The notes: generated from the sequence alone by a model not told the origin. A stretch of DNA of 5,094 nt from an uncultured Veillonella sp. (GCA_900550455.1 URSE01000079.1:1-5094), one strand, 5' to 3'; positions 1-5,094 are shown, counted from the stretch's first letter. Numbers and translations: made by a program.

Positions 1-29
1 ATCTTTAAAAAATAAAGACTATATGAATA

Positions 30-72
30 GCCACACCTTAGGATGTGGTATTTTTGTGGCCTTATGGGGCCA
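30..72 (+). other. Small overlapping hairpins, distal nrdD upstream region
   Basis: Several short inverted repeats crowd this stretch. CCACA (31-35) can pair with TGTGG (44-48), or GCCACA (30-35) can pair with TGTGGC (55-60), so the two are alternatives. TGGCC (57-61) can pair with GGCCA (68-72) over a 6-nt loop. The first hairpin is followed by a short T-run (51-55), so it could be the weak terminator of a gene lying left of the window, or part of the nrdD leader. I found no convincing -35/-10 pair for nrdD in 1-170. The promoter may lie near 19-28 with its -35 outside the window, or upstream of it. Pairings are seen in the sequence; function is unassigned. Confidence 0.3.
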
Positions 73-90
73 TTACAGTGTGATAGGGGG

Positions 91-163
91 ATTGGGTGCT
101 CTTAGATGGAAGTATGACCCAATGCTTTTTTCTAAGAACATCTAATTCTACAAGAAGAGATGT
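91..163 (+). promoter_or_regulatory. Putative structured mRNA leader of nrdD (pseudoknot/attenuator-like)
   Basis: Three pairings follow one another just before the nrdD ribosome binding site. Stem 1 is ATTGGGT (91-97) with ACCCAAT (117-123). TCTTAGA (100-106), inside the loop of stem 1, is perfectly complementary to TCTAAGA (131-137) outside it, so the two stems cross as in an H-type pseudoknot. A run of six T (126-131) follows stem 1, so stem 1 alone resembles a weak terminator. ACATCT (138-143) pairs with AGATGT (158-163), and inside it TTCT (146-149) pairs with AGAA (153-156). The layout suggests a cis-acting RNA controlling nrdD by termination or by access to the ribosome binding site at 174-179. 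I could not match it to a riboswitch class I know. Pairings are direct observation; regulation is inference. Confidence 0.4.
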
Positions 164-188
164 AACTATAACTAGGGGGTAAACAGTC

Positions 189-2339
189 ATGTTGCAAGTA
201 ATAAAACGCGACGGCACTAAGGTGCCATTTGATAAGGCTAAGATTGCTAAAGCAATCGAAAAGGCTGAGCATTCTTCTACAGGTCTCTTTGAAGAAGGTC
301 TGGCAGACCGCATTGCGGGGGAAATTGAAGACTATGCTAAGGCTATCAATAAAGACTTAACTATCTATGCTATCGAAGATCAAGTTTATTACAAACTCCT
401 AGAAAATAAGAACCCAGCTACAGCCCGGGCCTATGAAAACTACAAGGCTGTACAAGCTTTCAAACGGCAACAAAACACTACTGATGATGACATTATTGGC
501 CTCTTAGACCGATCTAATGTAGCTGTTTTAGATGAAAACTCCAACAAGGATGCGGCTATTGTGTCCACCCAACGTGACCTTATCGCAGGGGAAGTATCTA
601 AGGATATTGCCCGTCGTAAGATCATTCCTACAGATATATTGGAAGCCCATGACTCTGGGGCTATCCACTTCCATGATATGGACTATATCATCCAACCTAT
701 GTTCAACTGTTGCCTTATCAATTTGGAAGATATGTTGAATAATGGGACTGTTATCAATGGTAAGAAGATTGATACACCAAAATCCTTCCAAGTAGCCTGC
801 ACGGTGACCACACAAATTATTGCCCAAGTAGCATCTGGCCAATATGGCGGCCAATCCATTAACGGTATTGACCGTATTTTGGCTCCATTCGTCCGTAAAT
901 CCTATGATAAACTTTTGGCACAAGTTATCGAAGAACAAGTGGAAGTATACGGTATGGAACCAAACATGGAAAAGGCTAAAGAAATCGCTTGGAAACGTAC
1001 CCGCAAGGAAGTTAAAGACGGTATACAAACTATCCAATACCAAATTAACACCCTTATGACTACCAATGGGCAAGCGCCATTTGTAACCCTTTTCATGCAC
1101 TTTGATCCTAAATCTGAATACGCTAAAGAAGCGGCTCTTATTGACGAAGAAATTTTGAAACAACGGATTCAAGGGGTCAAAAACGATGCGAATGTGTACA
1201 TTACACCAGCCTTTCCTAAGTTGATTTACGTTTTGGATGAACACAATATTCACCCAGATGCGCCATACTACTATTTGACTGAGTTAGCTGCTAAATGTAC
1301 GGCTAAACGCATGTATCCAGACTATATTTCTGCTAAGAAAATGCGTGAAATCTACGATGGCAATGTATTCTCTCCAATGGGCTGCCGGTCCTTCTTGGCT
1401 CCTTGGAAGGACAAAAATGGCAACTTTAAATTCGACGGCCGTTTTAATATGGGCGTTGTATCCCTTAATTTGCCACAAATCGGGATTTTGGCTAATGGAT
1501 CCGAAGAAAAATTCTTTGAAATCTTGGCTAAACGTTTGGACTTGGCTAAGAGAGCCCTCCTTCTTCGCTATAACCTCTTGAAGGATGTGGTATCCGATGT
1601 ATCGCCTATTCACTGGCAACATGGGGCCATTGCCCGCTTGGGAAAGGGAGAAAAGATTGGTAAATACCTAGAAAATGGCTATGCTACCATTTCTCTTGGC
1701 TATATTGGTATCTATGAAGCCACTAAACTCATTACTGGTGAGTCTAATACGGGTAAAAAGGGCTCTGTCTTTGCTTTGAAGGTCATTGATGACCTTCATG
1801 ATGCAACTGAAAGCTGGAAGAAAGAAACTGGCTTAGGATTTGGTCTCTATGGGACGCCTGCAGAATCCTTGACCAACCGTTTCTCCTCCTTGGACCGCGC
1901 TCGCTTTGGCATCATTGAAGATATCACTGATAAGGGGTACTATACTAACTCCTACCATGTAAGCGTACGAGAAGAAATTAATGTCTTTGATAAGTTCAAA
2001 TTTGAATCGGAATTCCAAAAACGCTCTACAGGTGGTTGCATTTCCTATGCAGAAATTCCTAATATGACTAACAACATCGAAGCTGTCTTGACTATGATCA
2101 AGTACATTTACGACAACATTTCCTATGCGGAATTCAATACTAAATCCGATTATTGCCATGAATGTGGCTTTGATGGGGAAATTATCCTCAATGAAAATAA
2201 TGAATGGGAATGTCCTCGTTGCCATAATAAGGACCGAGATAAACTGACAGTTATTCGTCGGACATGCGGTTATTTGGGTGAAAACTTCTGGAATGAAGGT
2301 CGCACAAAAGAAATCAAAGACCGCGTAATGCATATATAA
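189..2339 (+). CDS. nrdD: Anaerobic (class III) ribonucleoside-triphosphate reductase
   Basis: This oxygen-sensitive glycyl-radical enzyme of the cytoplasm reduces ribonucleoside triphosphates to dNTPs for DNA synthesis. The 716-residue product is close to the usual length (about 710 in E. coli). Residues 1 to about 90 form an ATP-cone that senses ATP/dATP, beginning VIKRDGTKVPFDKAKI. Active-site cysteines of the family are visible: NCCLINL (Cys174/175) and MGCRS (Cys399, the likely thiyl-radical residue). The C-terminus has a Zn site of two CxxC pairs (Cys656/659 and Cys675/678) and the glycyl-radical motif RTCGYLG with Gly694 as the predicted radical site. The ATG at 189 is chosen because AGGGGG (174-179) lies 9 bases upstream and the ATP-cone starts at once. 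Its activase NrdG is encoded next, after a 247-base gap. The TAA stop lies inside a direct repeat that borders an inserted element. The family call is very secure. Confidence 0.98.
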   Translation: MLQVIKRDGTKVPFDKAKIAKAIEKAEHSSTGLFEEGLADRIAGEIEDYAKAINKDLTIYAIEDQVYYKLLENKNPATARAYENYKAVQAFKRQQNTTDDDIIGLLDRSNVAVLDENSNKDAAIVSTQRDLIAGEVSKDIARRKIIPTDILEAHDSGAIHFHDMDYIIQPMFNCCLINLEDMLNNGTVINGKKIDTPKSFQVACTVTTQIIAQVASGQYGGQSINGIDRILAPFVRKSYDKLLAQVIEEQVEVYGMEPNMEKAKEIAWKRTRKEVKDGIQTIQYQINTLMTTNGQAPFVTLFMHFDPKSEYAKEAALIDEEILKQRIQGVKNDANVYITPAFPKLIYVLDEHNIHPDAPYYYLTELAAKCTAKRMYPDYISAKKMREIYDGNVFSPMGCRSFLAPWKDKNGNFKFDGRFNMGVVSLNLPQIGILANGSEEKFFEILAKRLDLAKRALLLRYNLLKDVVSDVSPIHWQHGAIARLGKGEKIGKYLENGYATISLGYIGIYEATKLITGESNTGKKGSVFALKVIDDLHDATESWKKETGLGFGLYGTPAESLTNRFSSLDRARFGIIEDITDKGYYTNSYHVSVREEINVFDKFKFESEFQKRSTGGCISYAEIPNMTNNIEAVLTMIKYIYDNISYAEFNTKSDYCHECGFDGEIILNENNEWECPRCHNKDRDKLTVIRRTCGYLGENFWNEGRTKEIKDRVMHI

Positions 2340-2463
2340 GAGCGCTTTCAAATGACTAGGAGTGAGGCTAAGCCGAACGACGCAGTCATTTGCTAAAAGC
2401 GCCTTGCTCAGGGACGTCCAAGAAAGCAAGCGAAGCGCAGCTTGATTGGAAACGGCCTAGGAG
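2340..2463. repeat. MITE-like structured element inserted at the nrdD stop
   Basis: A 124-bp non-coding block dense in inverted repeats lies between two copies of TATATAA (2333-2339 and 2464-2470), which look like a 7-bp target duplication. The left half folds as GCGCTTT plus CAAATGACT (2342-2357) against AGTCATTTG (2384-2392) and AAAGCGC (2396-2402): 16 pairs with a 3-nt bulge and a 26-nt loop. The right half has CTTGCT (2403-2408) with AGCAAG (2425-2430), the palindrome GGACGTCC (2412-2419), and CAAGC (2427-2431) with GCTTG (2440-2444). The ends are imperfect terminal inverted repeats: 2342-2353 matches the reverse complement of 2445-2456 at 9 of 12 positions. CTAGGAGT occurs twice (2356-2363, 2457-2464). 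No transposase is present, so a transposase elsewhere would have to mobilise it. It could instead be a REP-like repeat or a structured RNA. Confidence 0.55.
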
Positions 2464-2479
2464 TATATAACAATATAAG

Positions 2480-2520
2480 AAACAATGCGTGTTGCCTCTA
2501 GCAACACGCATTGTTTGTAT
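2480..2520 (+). terminator. Perfect 16-bp hairpin, probable nrdD terminator
   Basis: AAACAATGCGTGTTGC (2480-2495) and its exact reverse complement (2501-2516) flank a 5-nt loop CTCTA. The GC-rich core is followed by a T-rich but interrupted tract (ATTGTTTGTAT, 2510-2520), part of which lies in the stem. The 5' arm begins with an A-rich stretch, so the hairpin would also be a terminator on the opposite strand. It probably ends or attenuates the nrdD message before nrdG. With its broken U-tract, readthrough is plausible. Confidence 0.65.
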
Positions 2521-2586
2521 AAGGAATAAATAGAGAAAAGTCTATTTACAAAGACATCTATCTATATAAAGGGGAGGGGCTATTCC

Positions 2587-3087
2587 ATGCGATACGGACA
2601 AATTAGAAAATATGATATAGCTAATGGCACTGGTATTAGGGCTTCGATTTTTGTGACGGGCTGCACCCACCACTGTTTTAATTGCTTTAATGAGGAATAT
2701 CAAGATCCTTGCTTTGGTAAGGAGTGGACAGAGGCGGAAACTCAAGAGGTAGTGGATTATGTATGTGACCCTAATGTATCGGGGTTGACCCTCTTAGGGG
2801 GAGAACCCTTCCAAAATGTGGAAGGCCTCAAGGCTGTATGCGATGCTGTGCGGGCTGCTGCACCTGATAAAACCATTTGGGCCTATTCGGGTTATGTATT
2901 GGATGATATTCTTTCTGATCCAAGTCGTAAATCTCTCTTAGAAAAGGTAGATATCTTAGTAGATGGTCGATTTGTAGAAGAACTTAAAGATCCAGCCCTT
3001 AAGTTTAGAGGATCTTCCAATCAACGGATTATTGATGTGAAGAAAACCCTGGCTAGTGGACAAGTTGTCTTGGCTGACCATGTGTAA
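2587..3087 (+). CDS. nrdG: Anaerobic ribonucleotide reductase activating protein (radical SAM)
   Basis: NrdG is a [4Fe-4S] radical-SAM enzyme that cleaves S-adenosylmethionine and abstracts a hydrogen from the C-terminal glycine of NrdD, giving the active glycyl-radical reductase. The 166-residue product has a family-typical length (about 155-175). The N-terminus carries GIRASIFVTGC with the cluster motif CxxxCxxC at Cys26, Cys30 and Cys33 (sequence CTHHCFNC). GGEPF (71-75) is the SAM-binding GGE motif. IWAYSGY (97-103), VDILVDGRF (121-129) and FRGSSNQRIIDV (140-151) are conserved blocks of the NrdG family. The ATG at 2587 follows a strong GGGGAGGGG site (2571-2579). A tandem TAA TAA stop ends the gene. 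No good promoter is visible between the hairpin at 2516 and the start, so expression may rely on readthrough from nrdD or on a weak unrecognised promoter. No terminator follows before the infC promoter. Confidence 0.97.
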   Translation: MRYGQIRKYDIANGTGIRASIFVTGCTHHCFNCFNEEYQDPCFGKEWTEAETQEVVDYVCDPNVSGLTLLGGEPFQNVEGLKAVCDAVRAAAPDKTIWAYSGYVLDDILSDPSRKSLLEKVDILVDGRFVEELKDPALKFRGSSNQRIIDVKKTLASGQVVLADHV

Positions 3088-3114
3088 TAATCTCCATAAA
3101 AAAGGAAGAAAGAA

Positions 3115-3143
3115 TTGACAGATTGCTTTTGCTCAGGTATACT
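3115..3143 (+). promoter_or_regulatory. Sigma-70/sigma-A type promoter of the infC operon
   Basis: A consensus -35 box TTGACA (3115-3120) is followed by exactly 17 bases and then TATACT (3138-3143), a 5 of 6 match to the -10 box. Transcription should start around 3149-3151, giving a leader of about 125 bases before the infC start. This is by far the clearest promoter in the window and fits the high expression expected of ribosomal genes. Confidence 0.92.
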
Positions 3144-3148
3144 AATCG

Positions 3149-3257
3149 AGTAATCAAATGAAGCAGAGGCCATCCGCCTTTCACCAGCTGCCACGAAGCA
3201 CTTGGTTAATACGAGCAAATACTCAACGGATGGCGTAATGCCGTCCGTTTTTTATTT
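3149..3257 (+). promoter_or_regulatory. infC operon leader, probable L20-type attenuator
   Basis: The untranslated leader has two exclusive pairings. GCCATCCG (3169-3176) is perfectly complementary to CGGATGGC (3227-3234), closing a domain of about 50 bases. The same 3227-3234 segment also forms the 5' arm of the terminator at 3226-3248. Inside the closed domain, CCA (3184-3186) with TGG (3203-3205) and GCT (3187-3189) with AGC (3197-3199) form a bulged hairpin, and GAG (3213-3215) can meet CTC (3222-3224). In Bacillus, ribosomal protein L20 binds the infC leader as a mimic of its 23S rRNA site and causes premature termination. Position and layout fit that mechanism here. The L20 binding site itself was not verified. 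No T-box sequence (AGGGTGG-like) is present. Confidence 0.75.
3226..3257 (+). terminator. Conditional terminator in the infC leader
   Basis: ACGGATGGC (3226-3234) pairs over its full length with GCCGTCCGT (3240-3248), including one U-G wobble, across a 5-nt loop GTAAT. A run of six T (3248-3253) and ATTT follow. It sits upstream of the infC ribosome binding site, so it must be conditional. It would also catch messages reading through from nrdG, which has no terminator of its own. Confidence 0.85.
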
Positions 3258-3263
3258 ACCCTT

Positions 3264-3279
3264 GGAGGTGAATCTTATT
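3264..3279 (+). promoter_or_regulatory. infC ribosome binding site and rare ATT start codon
   Basis: GGAGGTG (3264-3270) is a near-perfect Shine-Dalgarno sequence, with 6 bases to ATT (3277-3279). No ATG, GTG or TTG lies at a usable distance in frame: the GTG at 3268 overlaps the site itself. Starting at ATT gives an IF3 of normal length. IF3 disfavours initiation at AUU, which underlies infC autoregulation in E. coli. Confidence 0.85.
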
Positions 3280-3792
3280 AGCAAGGACAACACACCACGT
3301 ATTAACGAAGAAATTCGTGCTCGTGAACTTCGCGTTGTAGGCCCTGAAAACGAACAAATCGGTATCATGTCCGCACGTGACGCTTTGGCATTAGCTGAAG
3401 AAAGACAGTTAGATCTCGTTGAAATTGCCCCTAACGGCAAACCACCAGTAGCTCGGATCATGAACTATGGTAAATACCGTTATGAGCAACAAAAACGTGA
3501 AAAGGAAGCTAAGAAAAAACAAAAGACTTTCACATTGAAGGAAGTTAAGCTTCGCCCTCACATTGAGGATCATGACTTCTACGTTAAGATGAAAAACGCT
3601 ACGAAGTTCCTCGGTGAAGGAAATAAAGTTAAGGTTACAATCATGTTCCGTGGCCGTGAACTCAGCCACCCGGAACTTGGTCACAATGTGCTTTCCCGCT
3701 TCGCTGATGAACTCAAGGACCTTGCGGTCGTTGAGAAAGCAGCTAAGATGGAAGGTCGTAATATGACCATGATTTTAGCAAAAAAAGGTTAA
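3277..3792 (+). CDS. infC: Translation initiation factor IF-3
   Basis: IF3 binds the 30S subunit, keeps it apart from 50S and proofreads start codon and initiator tRNA. From the ATT start the product is 171 residues, matching the usual 170-180. The N-terminal domain (about 8-70) begins PRINEEIRARELRVVGPENE and contains LVEIAPNGKPPVARIMNYGKY. A lysine-rich helical linker (about 69-84, EQQKREKEAKKKQK) joins the C-terminal 30S-binding domain (about 85-171), which carries KLRPHIEDHD and the signature block VTIMFRGREL (120-129). An upstream TTG at 3202 would extend the frame by 25 codons, but those run through the leader's terminator hairpin and U-tract and do not resemble IF3. It is the first gene of an operon with rpmI 18 bases downstream. 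Expression is probably controlled twice, by leader attenuation and by the AUU start. Confidence 0.97.
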   Translation: MSKDNTPRINEEIRARELRVVGPENEQIGIMSARDALALAEERQLDLVEIAPNGKPPVARIMNYGKYRYEQQKREKEAKKKQKTFTLKEVKLRPHIEDHDFYVKMKNATKFLGEGNKVKVTIMFRGRELSHPELGHNVLSRFADELKDLAVVEKAAKMEGRNMTMILAKKG

Positions 3793-3810
3793 TTCAGGAG
3801 GTTTTCAATC

Positions 3811-4008
3811 ATGCCTAAAATTAAAACTCGCCGTGCGGCAGCTAAACGTTTCGTAGCAACTGCTACTGGTGAATTCAAACGCAATAAAGCGTTCAAATCC
3901 CACATCCTTGAACACAAATCCCCAAAACGTAAACGTAATCTTCGCAAGGCTACTTTGGTTGCTAAATCCGACCATAAACGCGTAGCTAAATGCTTGCCAA
4001 ACGGCTAA
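3811..4008 (+). CDS. rpmI: 50S ribosomal protein L35 (bL35)
   Basis: This small, very basic structural protein of the large ribosomal subunit is 65 residues long, the usual size. It begins MPKIKTRRAAAKRFVATATG and carries the conserved basic stretch HKSPKRKRNLRK near residues 35-46. AGGAGG (3796-3801) lies 9 bases before the ATG. It is the middle gene of the universally conserved infC-rpmI-rplT order and is translated from the same message. No promoter or terminator separates it from its neighbours. Confidence 0.98.
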   Translation: MPKIKTRRAAAKRFVATATGEFKRNKAFKSHILEHKSPKRKRNLRKATLVAKSDHKRVAKCLPNG

Positions 4009-4063
4009 TCGTTTGTCATAAGATTGCATACAAGAGACAGAGAATTCTTAGGAGGAATACATA

Positions 4064-4417
4064 ATGGCACGTATTAAAGTTGGCGTTACTGCACACGCTC
4101 GTCATAAAAAAATCTTGAAATTGGCTAAAGGTTACCGCGGTACTCGTTCCCGTTTGTTCAAAAAAGCAAACGAAACAGTAATGAAAGCATTGTACTATGC
4201 TCGTCGTGACCGTCGCGCTAAAAAACGCGAATTCCGTCAATTGTGGATCGCTCGTATTAATGCAGCAGCTCGCATCAATGGTACTACTTACTCTCGTTTC
4301 ATCGCTGGCTTGACTAAGGCTGGCGTGGAAGTGAACCGTAAAATGCTTGCTGATATCGCAGTAAACGACCCAGCTGCATTCGCTGAATTGGTAAAAGTTT
4401 CCAAAGAAGCAAAATAG
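4064..4417 (+). CDS. rplT: 50S ribosomal protein L20 (bL20)
   Basis: L20 is an early-assembly, 23S rRNA-binding protein of the large subunit and the known feedback regulator of this operon in Bacillus and E. coli. The 117-residue product has the expected length. Conserved blocks run almost end to end: HARHKKILKLAKGYRGTRS (about 12-30), YARRDRRAKKREFRQLWIAR (about 45-64) followed by INAAARINGTTYSRFI, and KMLADIAVNDPAAF near the end. The basic N-terminal half is the RNA-binding extension and the C-terminal half is globular. AGGAGG (4050-4055) precedes the ATG by 8 bases. The 55-base gap after rpmI holds nothing else I can recognise. The gene is last in the operon, 19 bases before the terminator hairpin. 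Confidence 0.98.
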   Translation: MARIKVGVTAHARHKKILKLAKGYRGTRSRLFKKANETVMKALYYARRDRRAKKREFRQLWIARINAAARINGTTYSRFIAGLTKAGVEVNRKMLADIAVNDPAAFAELVKVSKEAK

Positions 4418-4436
4418 CATATTAGAAATGCGATAA

Positions 4437-4472
4437 CCCCACTATCTATCAAAGGTAGTGGGGCCTTTTTTT
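4437..4472 (+). terminator. Intrinsic terminator of the infC-rpmI-rplT operon
   Basis: CCCCACTATC (4437-4446) pairs with GGTAGTGGGG (4454-4463), ten pairs including one U-G wobble, over a 7-nt loop. A run of seven T (4466-4472) follows after CC. This is a strong rho-independent terminator directly after rplT. Confidence 0.95.
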
Positions 4473-4499
4473 GTGTAAATTCCCTTAATATTGTTTCCC

Positions 4500-4520
4500 T
4501 TGCACACAAGTTGCACACAA
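4500..4520. repeat. Tandem pair of 10-bp direct repeats
   Basis: TTGCACACAA occurs at 4500-4509 and again at 4511-4520, one base apart, so the period is 11 bp, about one helical turn. Paired, helically phased sites of this kind are typical of DNA-binding proteins. Examples are the arm-type sites of tyrosine recombinases at phage or ICE ends, or operators. No integrase gene is visible in the window, so the role is open. Between 4473 and 4648 I see no other supported feature. Confidence 0.5.
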
Positions 4521-4648
4521 TATCACTCAGGATATAGACCAGATTCTTGGCCATATGGAAGTATATTTATCGCTTCCAATAATTGAGCAAGGTTATACAT
4601 CATTTGTTATATCTGTTACCTGTGAATGGCCCATAATTCGCTTTATAA

Positions 4649-5032
4649 TATCGCAATCCAGTCGATGTATACCATAGGTTTTATACGTTTGTACATTTCA
4701 ATGGTAAGGTATATGTGCTTGTAGAAAACAAAAAAGATGGCACAGGCTATCATCGCATAAGCGATAACTCGATAGCGGGCCATCCTTCTACAATTACTAT
4801 ACAAGATATGCTAAAAGGTGTCAATGATTCACAAGGAAAGCTGTATTTCCAAAAGGCAGATTACGGATCTCCTTATACTTTCTCCGAGTTCAAGCCTGAC
4901 AATAATAACGCACATAGATTTTGTGTATATTTTGCAAAAGACAAATCTAAAACAGATAAGTATAAGAGATCGCCTTATGCTTTTTACGAATTCAAATCTG
5001 ATGATAATTACGCAGATGGATATGTCCTATAG
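4649..5032 (+). pseudogene. Remnant of an unrecognised repeat-containing gene
   Basis: The frame is open from 4649, just after an in-frame TAA at 4646, to TAG at 5030, but it has no proper start. The first usable codon is a GTG at 4715 with no ribosome binding site. Coding-like text (YTFVHFNGKVYVLVENKKD) already runs in frame upstream of that GTG. The protein is polar and rich in Tyr, Phe, Lys and Asp, with no signal peptide or membrane segment visible. Two copies of a 34-residue repeat begin SPYTFSEFKPDNN and SPYAFYEFKSDDN. Other open, coding-like stretches lie in another frame before it (4522-4677) and after it (5038-5090, beginning DNDNSIVYENN). The region is AT-rich compared with the genes to its left. 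I read it as a frameshifted, decayed gene of unknown function. A short intact gene of about 105 residues from 4715 is the less likely alternative. Confidence 0.45.
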
Positions 5033-5048
5033 GTTAGGATAATGACAA
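4866..5048 (+). repeat. 102-bp period internal direct repeat in the tail remnant
   Basis: The 50 bases from 4866 and the 50 bases from 4968 agree at 39 positions by my count, exactly 102 bases (34 codons) apart with no gap. Further on, GACAAATCT (4940-4948) corresponds to GACAACTCT (5044-5052), but at a spacing of 104. Copy 2 therefore appears to have gained two bases, or lost one, between about 5028 and 5040. That shift creates the TAG at 5030 and moves the continuation into another frame. Confidence 0.5.
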
Positions 5049-5094
5049 CTCTATTGTCTATGAGAATAACCTAATACTAGATATATGTAGTTAG

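Noticed and set aside
18..30. NrdR-box-like sequence ACTATATGAATAG
   Set aside because: The half sites are two bases further apart than in the consensus, and the expected second box about three helical turns away is absent.
27..137. Cobalamin riboswitch ahead of nrdD
   Set aside because: A GCCAC string occurs, but the conserved B12 box and the rest of the core are not present.
528..1253. 241-residue open frame on the minus strand inside nrdD
   Set aside because: It is the antisense shadow of a highly conserved nrdD region, has no family features, and the sense frame is clearly coding.
1833..2429. 198-residue minus-strand open frame overlapping the nrdD end and the repeat element
   Set aside because: Most of it is antisense to the NrdD glycyl-radical and Zn-binding region, its first part is the repeat itself, and nothing protein-like is recognisable.
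2563..2570. TATATAAA as a -10 box for nrdG
   Set aside because: A start about 7 bases downstream would fall inside the ribosome binding site, and the nearby TTTACA (2545-2550) is only 12-14 bases away.
3150..3257. T-box leader ahead of infC
   Set aside because: There is no T-box sequence and no specifier-loop architecture, and the leader is too short.
3202..3276. Upstream TTG start giving a 196-residue IF3
   Set aside because: The added 25 codons are the attenuator hairpin and U-tract, there is no ribosome binding site before 3202, and ATT at 3277 has an ideal one.
4288..4554. 88-residue minus-strand open frame over the rplT end
   Set aside because: It runs through the operon terminator and antisense to conserved L20 codons, with no ribosome binding site or recognisable domain.
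4644..4649. Perfect TATAAT as a promoter for the tail region
   Set aside because: No -35-like hexamer lies at 16-18 bases, no ribosome binding site follows, and the region is AT-rich enough for a chance match.

Overview
The window reads as a chromosomal housekeeping segment from a strictly or facultatively anaerobic bacterium of the low-GC Firmicutes type. The IF3, L35 and L20 sequences, strong GGAGG-type ribosome binding sites, an infC attenuator and a class III ribonucleotide reductase all fit the Negativicutes, and Veillonella is my best guess. That genus call is recognition from sequence style and was not tested by a search.

Layout, all genes on the + strand. Bases 1-188 are a leader full of inverted repeats ahead of nrdD, including two crossing 7-bp pairings that could form an H-type pseudoknot beside a U-tract. 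nrdD (189-2339) encodes the anaerobic ribonucleoside-triphosphate reductase. Directly at its stop codon lies a 124-bp highly structured, MITE-like element (2340-2463) bracketed by TATATAA direct repeats, then a perfect 16-bp hairpin (2480-2516) that is probably a terminator. nrdG (2587-3087) encodes the radical-SAM activase that installs the glycyl radical on NrdD. A textbook promoter (3115-3143) then drives the infC-rpmI-rplT operon. Its leader carries mutually exclusive antiterminator and terminator pairings, as in L20-type autoregulation. infC most likely starts at the rare codon ATT (3277), which implies a second, translational control by IF3 itself. The operon ends at a strong intrinsic terminator (4437-4472).

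From 4473 to the end there is no intact recognisable gene. This AT-rich tail holds a tandem pair of 10-bp direct repeats (4500-4520), reminiscent of recombinase arm sites. It also holds coding-like fragments in different frames, with a 34-residue internal repeat whose second copy seems frameshifted. I read it as a decayed accessory gene.

Functionally, nrdD and nrdG form one two-component system for making dNTPs without oxygen, and infC-rpmI-rplT is the conserved translation operon. I see no convincing new multi-gene system. The items most worth checking are the nrdD leader, the element inserted at the nrdD stop codon, the dual control of infC, and the decayed tail.
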